Shown here in pieces: positions 53,846 through 62,385 of a stretch of DNA of 64,000 bases. The first letter of the stretch is position 1. The number at the start of each line of letters is the position of its first letter. Source of the DNA: Brevibacterium sp. CCUG 69071 (GTDB lineage Bacteria > Actinomycetota > Actinomycetes > Actinomycetales > Brevibacteriaceae); NCBI RefSeq assembly GCF_021023135.1, contig NZ_PGFV01000001.1:806001-870000 (forward strand), in the 5' to 3' direction. Made by a program: the position numbers and the translations under genes. Under the pieces are notes generated by a model. The model saw only the letters and a program-made list of their open reading frames with translations, searched no databases and had not been told where the DNA came from.

Positions 53846-54696
53846 CGCTGCTCGGCCATCACCTTGTGCATCGCCTCGCTGATCGTCCGGCGCACCTCGG
53901 CGGTGACGATCCCGCCGGCGGCGGCATAGAAGAGTTCGTGCTGGGCGACGGCCTGTTCGACGAGCATCGCGGTGCCCCCGACAGGGCTCAACCCGTGCGA
54001 GGCGGCCGCGGCCAGGAATGCCGATTCGGCGGCATAGGCGACGTCGAGGGCGACTCCCCCGCCGAACTCCGGTGCCCAGTCGAGGGCGGGGACCGCCTCG
54101 GCGGGCAGGGTGGAGATGACGATGTCCGCGACTGCGATCCGCGACAGCGGACCGGTCCCTGCCGTGATGTCGAGTTCCTCCGCGAGCGTGAGCACGCGGC
54201 GGGCACGGTCCGGGTTGCGCACGAGGAAGTCGACTTCGGTGACGCCGAGGTCACGACAGGCCACCAGCGCCGAGGCGGCGGTGGCCCCGGCACCGAGGAT
54301 GACCGCCCGAGATGCTGCCGCACCGTCGTCGCGCTCCCCGTTGTCGAGGTGCGGTGCGATGGCGCGCACGATCCCCTGCACATCGGTGTTGGCGACCAGT
54401 GTGCGCTCCGGGAACCGGACGAGCGTGTTGCCGACGTCGGTCAGGGCTGCGGTGTCGTCGAGTCGCCATCCGGCGGCCCGGGCGAGTTCGACGAGGCGGT
54501 CCTTCAGCGGCATCGTCAGCGAGAACCCGGTGTAATCCGGGTGGCCGGCGAGGAACGCCTCGAGATCGTCGCTGCCGAGTTCGATGCGCTCGTATTCGCT
54601 CGCGTCCAGGCCGAGGGCGGTGAAGGCGGCCCGGTGCAGCAGCGGCGATTTCGAGTGGGAGATGGGCTGCCCGAGCACGGCGGCGCGGATGATCAT
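53842..54696 (-). CDS. aroE: shikimate dehydrogenase
   Basis: The 284-residue NADP enzyme reduces 3-dehydroshikimate. It has the shikimate site PISHSKSPLLHRAAF, GFSLTMPLKDRL with the catalytic Lys, and VGNTLVR. Its dinucleotide site is LGAGATAASALVA. ATG 54696 forms an ATGA overlap with mltG; longer in-frame starts run into mltG and are less likely. It is translationally coupled to the prepilin peptidase gene downstream. Confidence 0.95.
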   Translation of the reverse strand: MIIRAAVLGQPISHSKSPLLHRAAFTALGLDASEYERIELGSDDLEAFLAGHPDYTGFSLTMPLKDRLVELARAAGWRLDDTAALTDVGNTLVRFPERTLVANTDVQGIVRAIAPHLDNGERDDGAAASRAVILGAGATAASALVACRDLGVTEVDFLVRNPDRARRVLTLAEELDITAGTGPLSRIAVADIVISTLPAEAVPALDWAPEFGGGVALDVAYAAESAFLAAAASHGLSPVGGTAMLVEQAVAQHELFYAAAGGIVTAEVRRTISEAMHKVMAEQR

Positions 54697-55835
54697 CCTT
54701 CCCCGTTGTCCTCGCTGTGCTCCTTGAGCCACTTCCGGTAGATCTCGACGTTCTTCTGGTGTTCGTCGTAGGTCTCGGCGAACTTCGTCTCCCCCGTGTC
54801 CGGGTTCGTGGCGACGAAGAACTGCCAGTCGCCCTTGCTCGGGTTGAGGGCGGCGTCGACGGCTCCGGAGCTCGGGGCGTTGATCGGGCCGGGAGGCAGT
54901 CCCTTCTTCTTGTACGTGTTGTACGGCGAATCGGACTCGCGTTCCTTCTTCGTCGTCGTCAGGTCGGAGCGGGCACCGTGGATGTAGGCCACGGTGGCAT
55001 CGGACTGGAGCAGTCCGCCGGTCTGCGAGTGGTCGGAGATGCGGTTGAGGAAGACGCGCGCGACCTTTTTACGCACCTCCTCGTCGCCCGGTGATTCCTT
55101 CTCGACGAGGCTGGCCAGCGTGAGGATGCGGTTCGCGTCCTTGCCCTCGACCCCGGCTTCGTCCAGTTCGGCCGAGGTCTTATCGACCATCTCCTGGACG
55201 ACGTTCTCCGCGGTCTTCGACTTCTCCAGATCGTAGGTCGCCGGGTACAGGTAGCCTTCGAGGCTGGGGGCGTCGATGTCGAGCCCGTAGTCCTTCGGGG
55301 TCTTGTCGTCGATGGCCTTGTCGACCTCTTCGTCCTTCATCCCCGATTCGATCATGATGGTCTTGATCTCTTCGACCTGCTTGCCCTCGGCGACGGTGAT
55401 CTTCGGCGGGGCGATGGGATTGACGAGCGCTTCGACGGCGGCCTTGGAGCTCATCTTCTCCCGCATCGTCACAGTTCCGGCCTGGATCGTGACCTCGCGG
55501 TTCTCGATCTCGTCGAGGAAGGGTTCGGAGTTCATGATGACTCCCTCCTCGACGAGCTGGTTCGCCACGGAGCGGGCGGAGGAGCCGGGCGGGATCTCCA
55601 CGGAGACCTCGTTCGTTCCCTGCCCTTCGTAGTCGCCCTTGGGCCCGAAGAGGTCGTTGAACACGCCGCCGGCGGCCTTGATTCCGAAGAATCCGCCGAA
55701 GCCGAAGATGAGGACGCAGATGACGACGATGGTCGTCGTCCGCCGCTTGCGCATCATCCGCCGGTGCTTCTTGGCCTTGACCTCGGATCGGGTCAGGCCG
55801 TCGTCTTCCGAGAACTCACCTGGGAACGGGCTCAT
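54693..55835 (-). CDS. mltG: endolytic peptidoglycan transglycosylase MltG
   Basis: The 380-residue protein has a basic cytoplasmic start (KAKKHRRMMRKRR), one membrane helix (about 34-55), a LysM-like region (VSVEIPPGSSARSVANQLVEEGV) and the YceG catalytic domain. The catalytic Glu is Glu245 in LASLVEKES. GGLLQSDATVAYIHG and SPYNTYKKKGLPPGPINAP complete the site. It cuts nascent glycan strands outside the membrane. Both ends overlap their neighbours as ATGA. Confidence 0.96.
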   Translation of the reverse strand: MSPFPGEFSEDDGLTRSEVKAKKHRRMMRKRRTTTIVVICVLIFGFGGFFGIKAAGGVFNDLFGPKGDYEGQGTNEVSVEIPPGSSARSVANQLVEEGVIMNSEPFLDEIENREVTIQAGTVTMREKMSSKAAVEALVNPIAPPKITVAEGKQVEEIKTIMIESGMKDEEVDKAIDDKTPKDYGLDIDAPSLEGYLYPATYDLEKSKTAENVVQEMVDKTSAELDEAGVEGKDANRILTLASLVEKESPGDEEVRKKVARVFLNRISDHSQTGGLLQSDATVAYIHGARSDLTTTKKERESDSPYNTYKKKGLPPGPINAPSSGAVDAALNPSKGDWQFFVATNPDTGETKFAETYDEHQKNVEIYRKWLKEHSEDNGEG

Positions 55836-56308
55836 TGCTCACTCTCCTCGTCGGGCATTGCTCGTCCGGCGGGGGCACCGGTGTTGTGTTCGAACTCGAG
55901 GGCGTTCTGCAGGATGATCACGGCCGCTTGGGCGTCGACGATCTCACGTCGCTGCCGGGAGCTCTTGCCCGCGGCGGCGAGAGCCTGGTGGGCTTCGACG
56001 GTGGTGAAGCGTTCGTCGACGAGACGGATCGGCGTGTGTGTGGCCACCGCGATGCGGCGGGCGAATTCCAGCGCCGAGGCGGCTGCTGCTCGGGCCGCCC
56101 CGTCGAGGGACTTGGGGTCCCCGACGAGGAGTTCGATCGGCTCGTATTCGGCGACGAGGTCCTGCAGCTCACGCAGAGCCGCGGGTTCGTCCTTCCGTCG
56201 GACCACGCTCAGCGGGGTCGCGAGGATGCCTTCGGGATCGCTGGCGGCGACCCCGATGCGCACGGAGCCGATGTCGAGGCCCAAGCGACGGCCTCGGCGG
56301 AAACTCAC
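55832..56308 (-). CDS. ruvX: putative Holliday junction resolvase (YqgF/RuvX)
   Basis: The 158-residue RNase H-fold protein has the first catalytic Asp12 in LGLDIGSVRIG, LLVGDPKSLDG, VDERFTTVEAHQAL and the final VDAQAAVIILQNAL with another Asp. It may process recombination intermediates or the 5' end of 16S rRNA precursors. The GTG start overlaps the alaS stop as GTGA and the 3' end overlaps mltG. The alaS-ruvX-mltG-aroE order is conserved in actinobacteria. Confidence 0.94.
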   Translation of the reverse strand: MSFRRGRRLGLDIGSVRIGVAASDPEGILATPLSVVRRKDEPAALRELQDLVAEYEPIELLVGDPKSLDGAARAAAASALEFARRIAVATHTPIRLVDERFTTVEAHQALAAAGKSSRQRREIVDAQAAVIILQNALEFEHNTGAPAGRAMPDEESEQ

Positions 56309-58959
56309 TGGAGGGCCGCCTTGACTGCTGCGATGGCAGCGGGGATCGCAGTGCTGTCGCTGCCGCCGCCCTGGGCGAGGTCGGGCTTGCCGCCTCCGCC
56401 GCCGCCGAGCTCGCCGCAGGCCAGCGACACGAGCTTGCCGGCCTGCAGGCCGTCGGCGCGGGCGGCTTCGGTGGTGCCGATGACAACGACGGGCTTCGAA
56501 CCGCTCGTGCCGATACCGAGGACGACGGCGGCACGGTCGGAGACTCGGGCGCGCAGATCGGTGACGATGGTGCGGATGTCACCGCCGTTTGCGACCTCGC
56601 CGAGCTCGGCGACGACGAAGAGGGTCGAGCCCACAGTCTGCGCCTGGTCGAGGAACGATCCCGCCTTGGCGAGGAGCTGCTGGGAGTTCAGTCGGGCGAT
56701 CTCCTTCTCGGCGTCCTTGAGCCGGCCCATGAGGTCGGAGACGCGTTCGGGCACATCGGTGCCGGGAACCTTGAGCATCTCGGACAGGGAGGAGACGATG
56801 GTGCGCTCGGCCGCCAGGGAGCGGAAGGCGTCCATGCCGACGGCGGCTTCGATGCGACGGACGCCCGAGCCCACGGAGGCCTCCGAGAGCACGGAGATCG
56901 GTCCGACCTCCGAGGACGCGCCGACGTGGGTGCCGCCGCAGAGTTCGCGGGAGAAGGGTCCGCCGATGTCGACGACGCGGACGATGTTCGGGTACTTCTC
57001 GCCGAACAGGGCCATCGCACCGGATTTCCGTGCCTCCTCGAAGGGCAGGTATTCGGTGCCGACATCGTAGTTCGAGCGGACCGCAAGGTTCGCAACGTCT
57101 TCGATCTCGGCACGCATCTGGGTGCTCGGGGCCTCGGGGAAGGAGTAGTCGAAGCGCATGTAGCCGGGCTGGTTCATCGAGCCGGCCTGCACGGCGTGGT
57201 CGCCGAGGATCTCCCGCAGCGCCGCGTGGACGAGGTGGGTGGCGGTGTGCGCCTGGGAGCCCTGGAAGCGGTGGTCGTGATCGACCACGGCGAGCACCTC
57301 GTCGCCGACGCGGATCTCCCCGTCGATGACCTCGACCCGGTGGGCGGGCAGGCCCTTGATCGGGTTCTGCACATCGCTGACCTGCGCGGTGAATCCGTGC
57401 CCGCGGATCTGGCCGATATCGGCGCGCTGACCGCCGGATTCGGCGTAGAACGGGGTCAGGTCGAGGATGACGTCGGCACTCTGGCCGACGGTGAGGACCT
57501 CCTGGGCGATGCCGTCTGCGACGATGCCGCGGATCCTGGAATCGGCCTCGAGACGGTCGTAGCCGACGAATTCGCTGGCACCGTCGGCGAGCAGGGCGGA
57601 GTAGGCGGAGAGGTCGGCGTGGCCACCGCCTTTCTTCGCCTTCGCATCGGCCTTGGCGCGAGTCCGCTGTTCCTCCATGAGGGTCCGGAAGCCGGCTTCG
57701 TCGACCGAAACCCCATGTTCGGCGGCCATCTCAAGGGTGAGATCGATGGGGAAGCCGTGGGTGTCGTGGAGGGCGAAGGCGACATCGCCGCTGAGCGTCC
57801 GATCCGAACCGGTCAGTGACTCGGCCGCGGTGGTGAACAGCTGGGTGCCGGATTCGAGGGTGCGCAGGAACGCCTTCTCTTCGGCGTAGGCGATGCGGGA
57901 GATCCGGTCGAAATCGGTTTCCAGCTCCGGGTAGGACAGCTTCATCGCCTGCATAGACACGGGCAGCAGCTCGGGCAGGACCTCGTCGTTGACGCCGAGG
58001 AGGCGCATCGCTCGCACGGCACGACGGAGCAGCCGGCGCAGGATGTAACCGCGTCCTTCGTTGCCCGGGCGCACACCGTCGCCGATGATGATCAGCGAGG
58101 AGCGGACGTGGTCGGCGACGACGCGCATCTGCACGTCCGCGTCGTGGTCGTCGCCGTAGGCGTGGCCGGAGAGTCGGCTGGCGACCTCGATGACGGGGAA
58201 CACCTCGTCGATCTCGTACATGTTCTCGACGCCCTGGAGCAGGAAGGCCACGCGTTCGAGGCCCATGCCGGTATCGATGTTCTTCGCGGGCAGTTCGCCG
58301 GCGATGTCGAAGTCGACCTTGGAGCGAACCTCGGAGAGTTCGAACTCCATGAACACGAGGTTCCAGATCTCGATGTAGCGGTCCTCATCGGCGACGGGGC
58401 CGCCTTCGACGCCGTAGCCGGGGCCGCGGTCGAAGTAGATCTCGGAGCAGTAGCCGCCGGGGCCGGGCTGCCCGGTGTGCCAGAAGTTGTCCTCGTTGCC
58501 GCGCGACTGGATGCGCTCACGGGGAATGGAGGTCTCCTCGAGCCACATGTCGATGGTCTCGAGGTCGTCCTCGTGGACGGTGGCCCAGAGCAGATCGGCG
58601 TTGAAGCCGAGTCCGCCCTCGGCGACGGGGTTCGTCAGCAGACCCCAGGCGAAGGAGATGGCTTCGCGTTTGAAGTAGTCGCCGAAGGAGAAGTTGCCGT
58701 TCATCTGGAAGAACGTGCCGTGACGGGTGGTCTTGCCGACCTCTTCGATGTCGCCGGTGCGCACGCACTTCTGCACGCTCGTCGCGCGGTTGAAGGGGGC
58801 GGGTTCCCGTCCGGTGAGGTACGGGATGAACTGGACCATGCCCGCGATGTTGAACAGGATGGACGGATCGGAGCTGATCACCGACGCTGAGGGAACCACG
58901 ACGTGCCCGTTCGCTTCGAAGTAGTCCAACCAGCGTTGCTTGATCTCTGCCGTCTTCAA
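56305..58959 (-). CDS. alaS: alanyl-tRNA synthetase
   Basis: The 884-residue class II synthetase has its aminoacylation domain (about 1-240: TAEIKQRWLDYFEANGH, SDPSILFNIAGMVQF), an all-helical tRNA domain and an editing domain. The editing domain has zinc residues in QAHTATHLVHAAL and ELCGGTHV. A C-terminal DHHA1 domain has GGGGGGKPDLAQGGG. I choose TTG 58959: AAAGG lies 7 nt upstream and it gives the usual MKTAEI start. An upstream GTG at 58995 would add 12 residues. Confidence 0.97.
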   Translation of the reverse strand: MKTAEIKQRWLDYFEANGHVVVPSASVISSDPSILFNIAGMVQFIPYLTGREPAPFNRATSVQKCVRTGDIEEVGKTTRHGTFFQMNGNFSFGDYFKREAISFAWGLLTNPVAEGGLGFNADLLWATVHEDDLETIDMWLEETSIPRERIQSRGNEDNFWHTGQPGPGGYCSEIYFDRGPGYGVEGGPVADEDRYIEIWNLVFMEFELSEVRSKVDFDIAGELPAKNIDTGMGLERVAFLLQGVENMYEIDEVFPVIEVASRLSGHAYGDDHDADVQMRVVADHVRSSLIIIGDGVRPGNEGRGYILRRLLRRAVRAMRLLGVNDEVLPELLPVSMQAMKLSYPELETDFDRISRIAYAEEKAFLRTLESGTQLFTTAAESLTGSDRTLSGDVAFALHDTHGFPIDLTLEMAAEHGVSVDEAGFRTLMEEQRTRAKADAKAKKGGGHADLSAYSALLADGASEFVGYDRLEADSRIRGIVADGIAQEVLTVGQSADVILDLTPFYAESGGQRADIGQIRGHGFTAQVSDVQNPIKGLPAHRVEVIDGEIRVGDEVLAVVDHDHRFQGSQAHTATHLVHAALREILGDHAVQAGSMNQPGYMRFDYSFPEAPSTQMRAEIEDVANLAVRSNYDVGTEYLPFEEARKSGAMALFGEKYPNIVRVVDIGGPFSRELCGGTHVGASSEVGPISVLSEASVGSGVRRIEAAVGMDAFRSLAAERTIVSSLSEMLKVPGTDVPERVSDLMGRLKDAEKEIARLNSQQLLAKAGSFLDQAQTVGSTLFVVAELGEVANGGDIRTIVTDLRARVSDRAAVVLGIGTSGSKPVVVIGTTEAARADGLQAGKLVSLACGELGGGGGGKPDLAQGGGSDSTAIPAAIAAVKAALQ

Positions 58960-59007
58960 TCCAAGACCTTTCGTATTGCTCGTGCGCTCTGGCACATATC
59001 AGGGACT

Positions 59008-59013
59008 AGTTTA
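59008..59013 (-). promoter_or_regulatory. putative alaS -10
   Basis: TAAACT on the minus strand lies 48 nt before the alaS TTG and gives a leader of about 42 nt with an AAAGG ribosome site. A second candidate, CATAAT, lies about 20 nt further upstream. Confidence 0.4.
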
Positions 59014-59087
59014 GTGGCTCCACCACATTATGCGAGGTCGCCGTGTGCGGGGAACCGACCCGCCGGGGCACGACGGCTGTGTGAATG

Positions 59088-59124
59088 CACAACCGCCCGG
59101 AACATGATGTTCCGGGCGGTTGTG
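59088..59124 (-). terminator. rpsD terminator hairpin
   Basis: Perfect 17-bp arms CACAACCGCCCGGAACA/TGTTCCGGGCGGTTGTG around a 3-nt spacer lie 39 nt after the rpsD stop on the minus strand. No strong T-tract follows. It separates rpsD from alaS. Confidence 0.8.
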
Positions 59125-59163
59125 TCTGCGGTGACCGCTGTGATCGCGTGAGCGATCGAAGGA

Positions 59164-59790
59164 TCAGCGCGAGTAGTGCTCGACGACCAGCTGCACGTCG
59201 ACGGTCACGGGGACCTCTTCGCGCTTGGGGCGACGGACCAGGGTGGACTGCAGACCTTCGAGGTTCACCGACAGGTAACCCGGAACCGCGGGGAGGACAT
59301 CCTGGTGTCCGCCGGCGGCTGCGACCTGGAAGGGGTCCATCGATGCGCTGCGCTCGTGCACCTGGATGGTCTGGCCTTCCTTCACACGGAAGGAGGGGCG
59401 ATCGACGCGCTGACCGTCAACGGTGATGTGACGGTGCACGACGAACTGACGGGCCTGGGCGATGGTGCGGGCGAAGCCCGAACGCAGCACCAGGGCGTCG
59501 AGACGCATTTCGAGGAGCTCGACCATGGTCTCACCGGTCAGACCGGCGAGGCGGCTGGCTTCCTTGTAGGTCTTGAGCATCTGGGCCTCGCGGATGCCGT
59601 ACTGGGCGCGCAGACGCTGCTTCTCCTTGAGACGGACCGAGTAGTCGCTGTCGTTGCGACGACGGGCACGGCCGTGCTCGCCTGGAGGGTAGGGGCGACG
59701 TTCGAAGTACTTCTCAGCCTTCGGGGTCAGCGGCAGGCCGAGAGCGCGCGAGAGGCGCGTCATCCGGCGGTTACGTGCTGGTGCTGGCAC
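59164..59790 (-). CDS. rpsD: 30S ribosomal protein S4
   Basis: The 208-residue protein binds 16S rRNA early in assembly and also limits translational error. It has RLSRALGLPLTPKAEKYFERRPYPPGEHG, KEKQRLRAQYGIREAQM and the S4 RNA-binding domain (MRLDALVLRSGFARTIAQARQFVVHRHITVDGQRV). The zinc cysteines of some S4 proteins are absent (C-minus type). The GTG at 59790 has AAAGG 7 nt upstream and gives the usual length; ATG 59805 would add five residues. It is a single-gene unit, not in the alpha operon. Confidence 0.96.
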   Translation of the reverse strand: MPAPARNRRMTRLSRALGLPLTPKAEKYFERRPYPPGEHGRARRRNDSDYSVRLKEKQRLRAQYGIREAQMLKTYKEASRLAGLTGETMVELLEMRLDALVLRSGFARTIAQARQFVVHRHITVDGQRVDRPSFRVKEGQTIQVHERSASMDPFQVAAAGGHQDVLPAVPGYLSVNLEGLQSTLVRRPKREEVPVTVDVQLVVEHYSR

Positions 59791-60117
59791 TGGTTTACCT
59801 TTCATCAAAATGGTGTGTCACGACAGGCCTGGGGTTCTCGCCCTGGTCGAAACCGTTGTTTCCCTGGGTGGGAAAGAGGGATTGAGCGTCGAGATCCGCT
59901 CGCACCGACCGCCTTTAGCGTGCAGGCACAACAGCTACCTATCTTAGCCGGAGGCCGCTCCCCTGCGCAAAGCCGCACCGGGCAGGCCCGACCGTGATCT
60001 TCACGACGTTCGGTTCGCGCGCGGCCAGGCTACATTGGTCATGACGGTCGGCCTGCGATCGTCCGGGCGAGCAACGACGACCGAGTTGTGATGCCGCGGC
60101 CGCAGAAGGGTGCCAGC
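59791..60117. other. divergent intergenic region between rpsD and the Nudix gene
   Basis: These 327 nt hold the rpsD promoter and leader of about 145 nt, and the upstream region of the Nudix gene. A TACATT at 60031-60036 is a weak plus-strand -10 that would start about 75 nt before the Nudix ATG. I see no small gene or stable hairpin. The long rpsD leader may fold but shows no recognised autoregulatory motif. Confidence 0.5.
59941..59970 (-). promoter_or_regulatory. putative rpsD promoter
   Basis: On the minus strand TTGCGC (59970-59965) is followed after 18 nt by TAAGAT (59946-59941). This is one of the best -35/-10 pairs in the window and would give a leader of about 145 nt. Confidence 0.5.
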
Positions 60118-60678
60118 ATGTCCGAACCGGAATGGGAATTCGTCTCCAAGTCGGTGGTCCACCGCGGCTACCTCACACTCAGCGAGCATCAGGTCAGGCT
60201 GCCCACCGGAGAGTCCATTCGCTACGAGGTCGATGAGTCCGTTCCATTCAATGTCGCGGTGCTCGGGCTGACCGAAGAAGGCCACCTGCGCTTGGCGAGG
60301 CAGTACCGATACCCGATCCGCCGGTGGATCTATGATCTTCCGGGCGGAGGAGCCGAGCACGGTGAGGCTCCCATCGATGCGGCTGCTCGCGAGTACGAGG
60401 AGGAGACCGGTCTGCGCCCGGTCGACCTCACTCATCTGTTCACCTTCTTCCAGAATCCCGCTCGCATGGCATTTCCGGTCCACCTCTACTTCTGCCGCGA
60501 CACCGTGCCGGGCACACCGATCACCGACGATCCGCAGGAGGTCGTAAGGACCGTGACCATGCCGGTCACGGAGCTCGACCGACTGACCGCCGCCGGAGAG
60601 ATCATCGATCCGCCGCTGCTCATCAGCCGAATGGTCGCAGCACAGCGGGGCATTCTGCCGCCTGTCCACACGGCCTGA
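60118..60678 (+). CDS. Nudix hydrolase, ADP-ribose pyrophosphatase type
   Basis: The 186-residue protein carries a complete Nudix box (residues 77-99): Gly77, Glu83, Arg91-Glu92, Glu95-Glu96 and Gly98 fit GX5EX7REUXEEXGU. VAVLGLTEEGHLRLARQYRYPIRRWIYDLPGG before it and FFQNPARMAFPVHLYFC after it match the ADP-ribose/nucleoside-diphosphate-sugar group. It is likely a housekeeping enzyme that clears ADP-ribose, but the substrate is inferred. ATG 60118 has AAGGG 7 nt upstream. It is convergent with the antiporter gene, 6 nt from its stop. Confidence 0.9.
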   Translation: MSEPEWEFVSKSVVHRGYLTLSEHQVRLPTGESIRYEVDESVPFNVAVLGLTEEGHLRLARQYRYPIRRWIYDLPGGGAEHGEAPIDAAAREYEEETGLRPVDLTHLFTFFQNPARMAFPVHLYFCRDTVPGTPITDDPQEVVRTVTMPVTELDRLTAAGEIIDPPLLISRMVAAQRGILPPVHTA

Positions 60679-60684
60679 GCATGT

Positions 60685-62262
60685 TCACCCGCCCTGGGTT
60701 TTCATGGCGGCGTCGGCGACGGCGGCACCTGAACCGCTGTAGATGTTGACCACGGCGTGGACTCCCGCCTTGGTGAAGCGTCGGGCCTGATCGGGGCGCT
60801 GGACGACTGCGGCGATGGTGCCCTCGAAACCGGCGATCCGCAACTGCTCGAGCGCGAAGATGTTCGAGTCGTGGAGGGCCATGGCGAGGATGACGGTGTG
60901 GGCCTGCCCGCCGACGACGAGGCGGTGCCAGAACTCGTGGTCGGTGGCATCTCCCTCGAGGACCGTGAAGTCATCGGACCGGAGGGCAGAGATCACCGCA
61001 TGGTCGTTGTCGATTCCGATCACAGACAGCCCACCCGTGTCGACGAAGCGCTCATAGGCGCCCCGACCGATCCGACCCATGCCGAGCACGACCACCTCGG
61101 CGCCGCCGGTGTCGATGGGGCGATCCGTGGGCCGCAGACGGGCTTCGTTCTCTGCCGGCAGGATGTCGTCGCACCAGGCCACGATCTGCAGGCTGTAGGC
61201 GTTGGCCAGGGAGGAGATGATCATGCCCACGGCCACGGCCAGTGCCGTCACCGTCAGCCAGTTGTCGGCGAACAGTCCGTTGCCGACGCCGACGGCGACG
61301 ACGATGAGGGCGAATTCGGAGAAGTTGCTCAGGGCCAGGCTGGTGCGGATGCTCGTGCGATTGCGCAGACCGAAGACGCGGCCCATGAGATAGAAGCTGA
61401 TGAAGTTGAAGGGGATGAGGACCACACAGAGGATGAGCGCCATGCCCAGGTCGGACCAGGTCGGCACCGCTTGGAGCCCGATGACGACGAAGAATGCGAC
61501 GAGGAAGAGCTCCTTGACGCTGAACAGCGACTTCGAGAGCTCACCCGAGCGAGGGTGGCTGGCGAAGAGCAGCCCCATCGCCAGGGCTCCGAGGTCCCCG
61601 TGGATGCCCACGGATTCGAAGGCGACATAGCCGGGACCCAATGCCATGACGACCCCGAACAGCACGAGCAGCTCTCCGCGTCCGATCCGGTCGAGGATGC
61701 GCCGCAGCACCCAGGCAGCCGGGACGAGCAGGACCAGCGCGAAGGCCCAGGGGCTCGGCGGCTCCTCCCCTGCGGCCGTGATGAAGGCGACGGCGGCGAG
61801 ATCCTGCAGGACGAGCACGGCGATGGCGATCTGTCCGTAGTACGAGCCGTCATCGGAGCGGTCTTCGAGTACCTTGACCACCAGCACCGTCGAGGAGAAG
61901 GACAGTGCGAAGCCGAGCAGAGCAAGGGTGCCGACTCCCCCGCCGAGGCTGACGACCCCGATGGTCGCGGCCGCACCGATGGTGCCCGCCCCGACCAGGA
62001 CGACGGTGAGCATGTGCAGCAGTGCGGTGCCGTAGGCCTCGGGTTGGAGAAGGGAGCGCAGGTCGAACTTCAGTCCGATCGTGAACAGGAGCAGGACGAC
62101 GCCGATATCGGAGACCTCGTCGAGGCCGGCGAAGGCGGTGAATCCGAGGAAGTGGAGGAGGAATCCGGCTCCGAGGAAGCCGACGAGCGGGGGGATCCGC
62201 AGCTCATAGGCGACCATTCCCAGGACCAGCGCGGCCGCGATGGTAACGATGATCTCTGCCAC
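60685..62262 (-). CDS. CPA2-type K+/H+ antiporter with RCK (TrkA-N) domain
   Basis: The 525-residue protein has about 12 membrane helices (residues 1-375). These include LRIPPLVGFLGAGFLLH, FTIGLKFDLRSL, the ALSFSSTVLVVKVLED ion-path segment, LVLQDLAAVAF and LSNFSEFALIVVAVG. A cytoplasmic RCK domain with VVVLGMGRIGRGAYERFV and VIGIDNDHAV follows, ending in KTQGG. This is the KefB/KefC/YbaL layout, in which nucleotide binding to RCK gates cation efflux. The GTG at 62262 has GAGGAGG 6 nt upstream. Probably monocistronic: 123 nt separate it from rarA, with no clear terminator. Confidence 0.92.
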   Translation of the reverse strand: MAEIIVTIAAALVLGMVAYELRIPPLVGFLGAGFLLHFLGFTAFAGLDEVSDIGVVLLLFTIGLKFDLRSLLQPEAYGTALLHMLTVVLVGAGTIGAAATIGVVSLGGGVGTLALLGFALSFSSTVLVVKVLEDRSDDGSYYGQIAIAVLVLQDLAAVAFITAAGEEPPSPWAFALVLLVPAAWVLRRILDRIGRGELLVLFGVVMALGPGYVAFESVGIHGDLGALAMGLLFASHPRSGELSKSLFSVKELFLVAFFVVIGLQAVPTWSDLGMALILCVVLIPFNFISFYLMGRVFGLRNRTSIRTSLALSNFSEFALIVVAVGVGNGLFADNWLTVTALAVAVGMIISSLANAYSLQIVAWCDDILPAENEARLRPTDRPIDTGGAEVVVLGMGRIGRGAYERFVDTGGLSVIGIDNDHAVISALRSDDFTVLEGDATDHEFWHRLVVGGQAHTVILAMALHDSNIFALEQLRIAGFEGTIAAVVQRPDQARRFTKAGVHAVVNIYSGSGAAVADAAMKTQGG

Positions 62263-62385
62263 AGCGGCCCTCCTCGGTCGGTGTTGGGCATCGCGACCGA
62301 TTCTCGCAGCCACTCTCTTCGGTGGTGCGCGGCGCGTGCCCTCACCACCAAAATTACCGCTTCGCCGGTCGAAGTGACAGTTCGC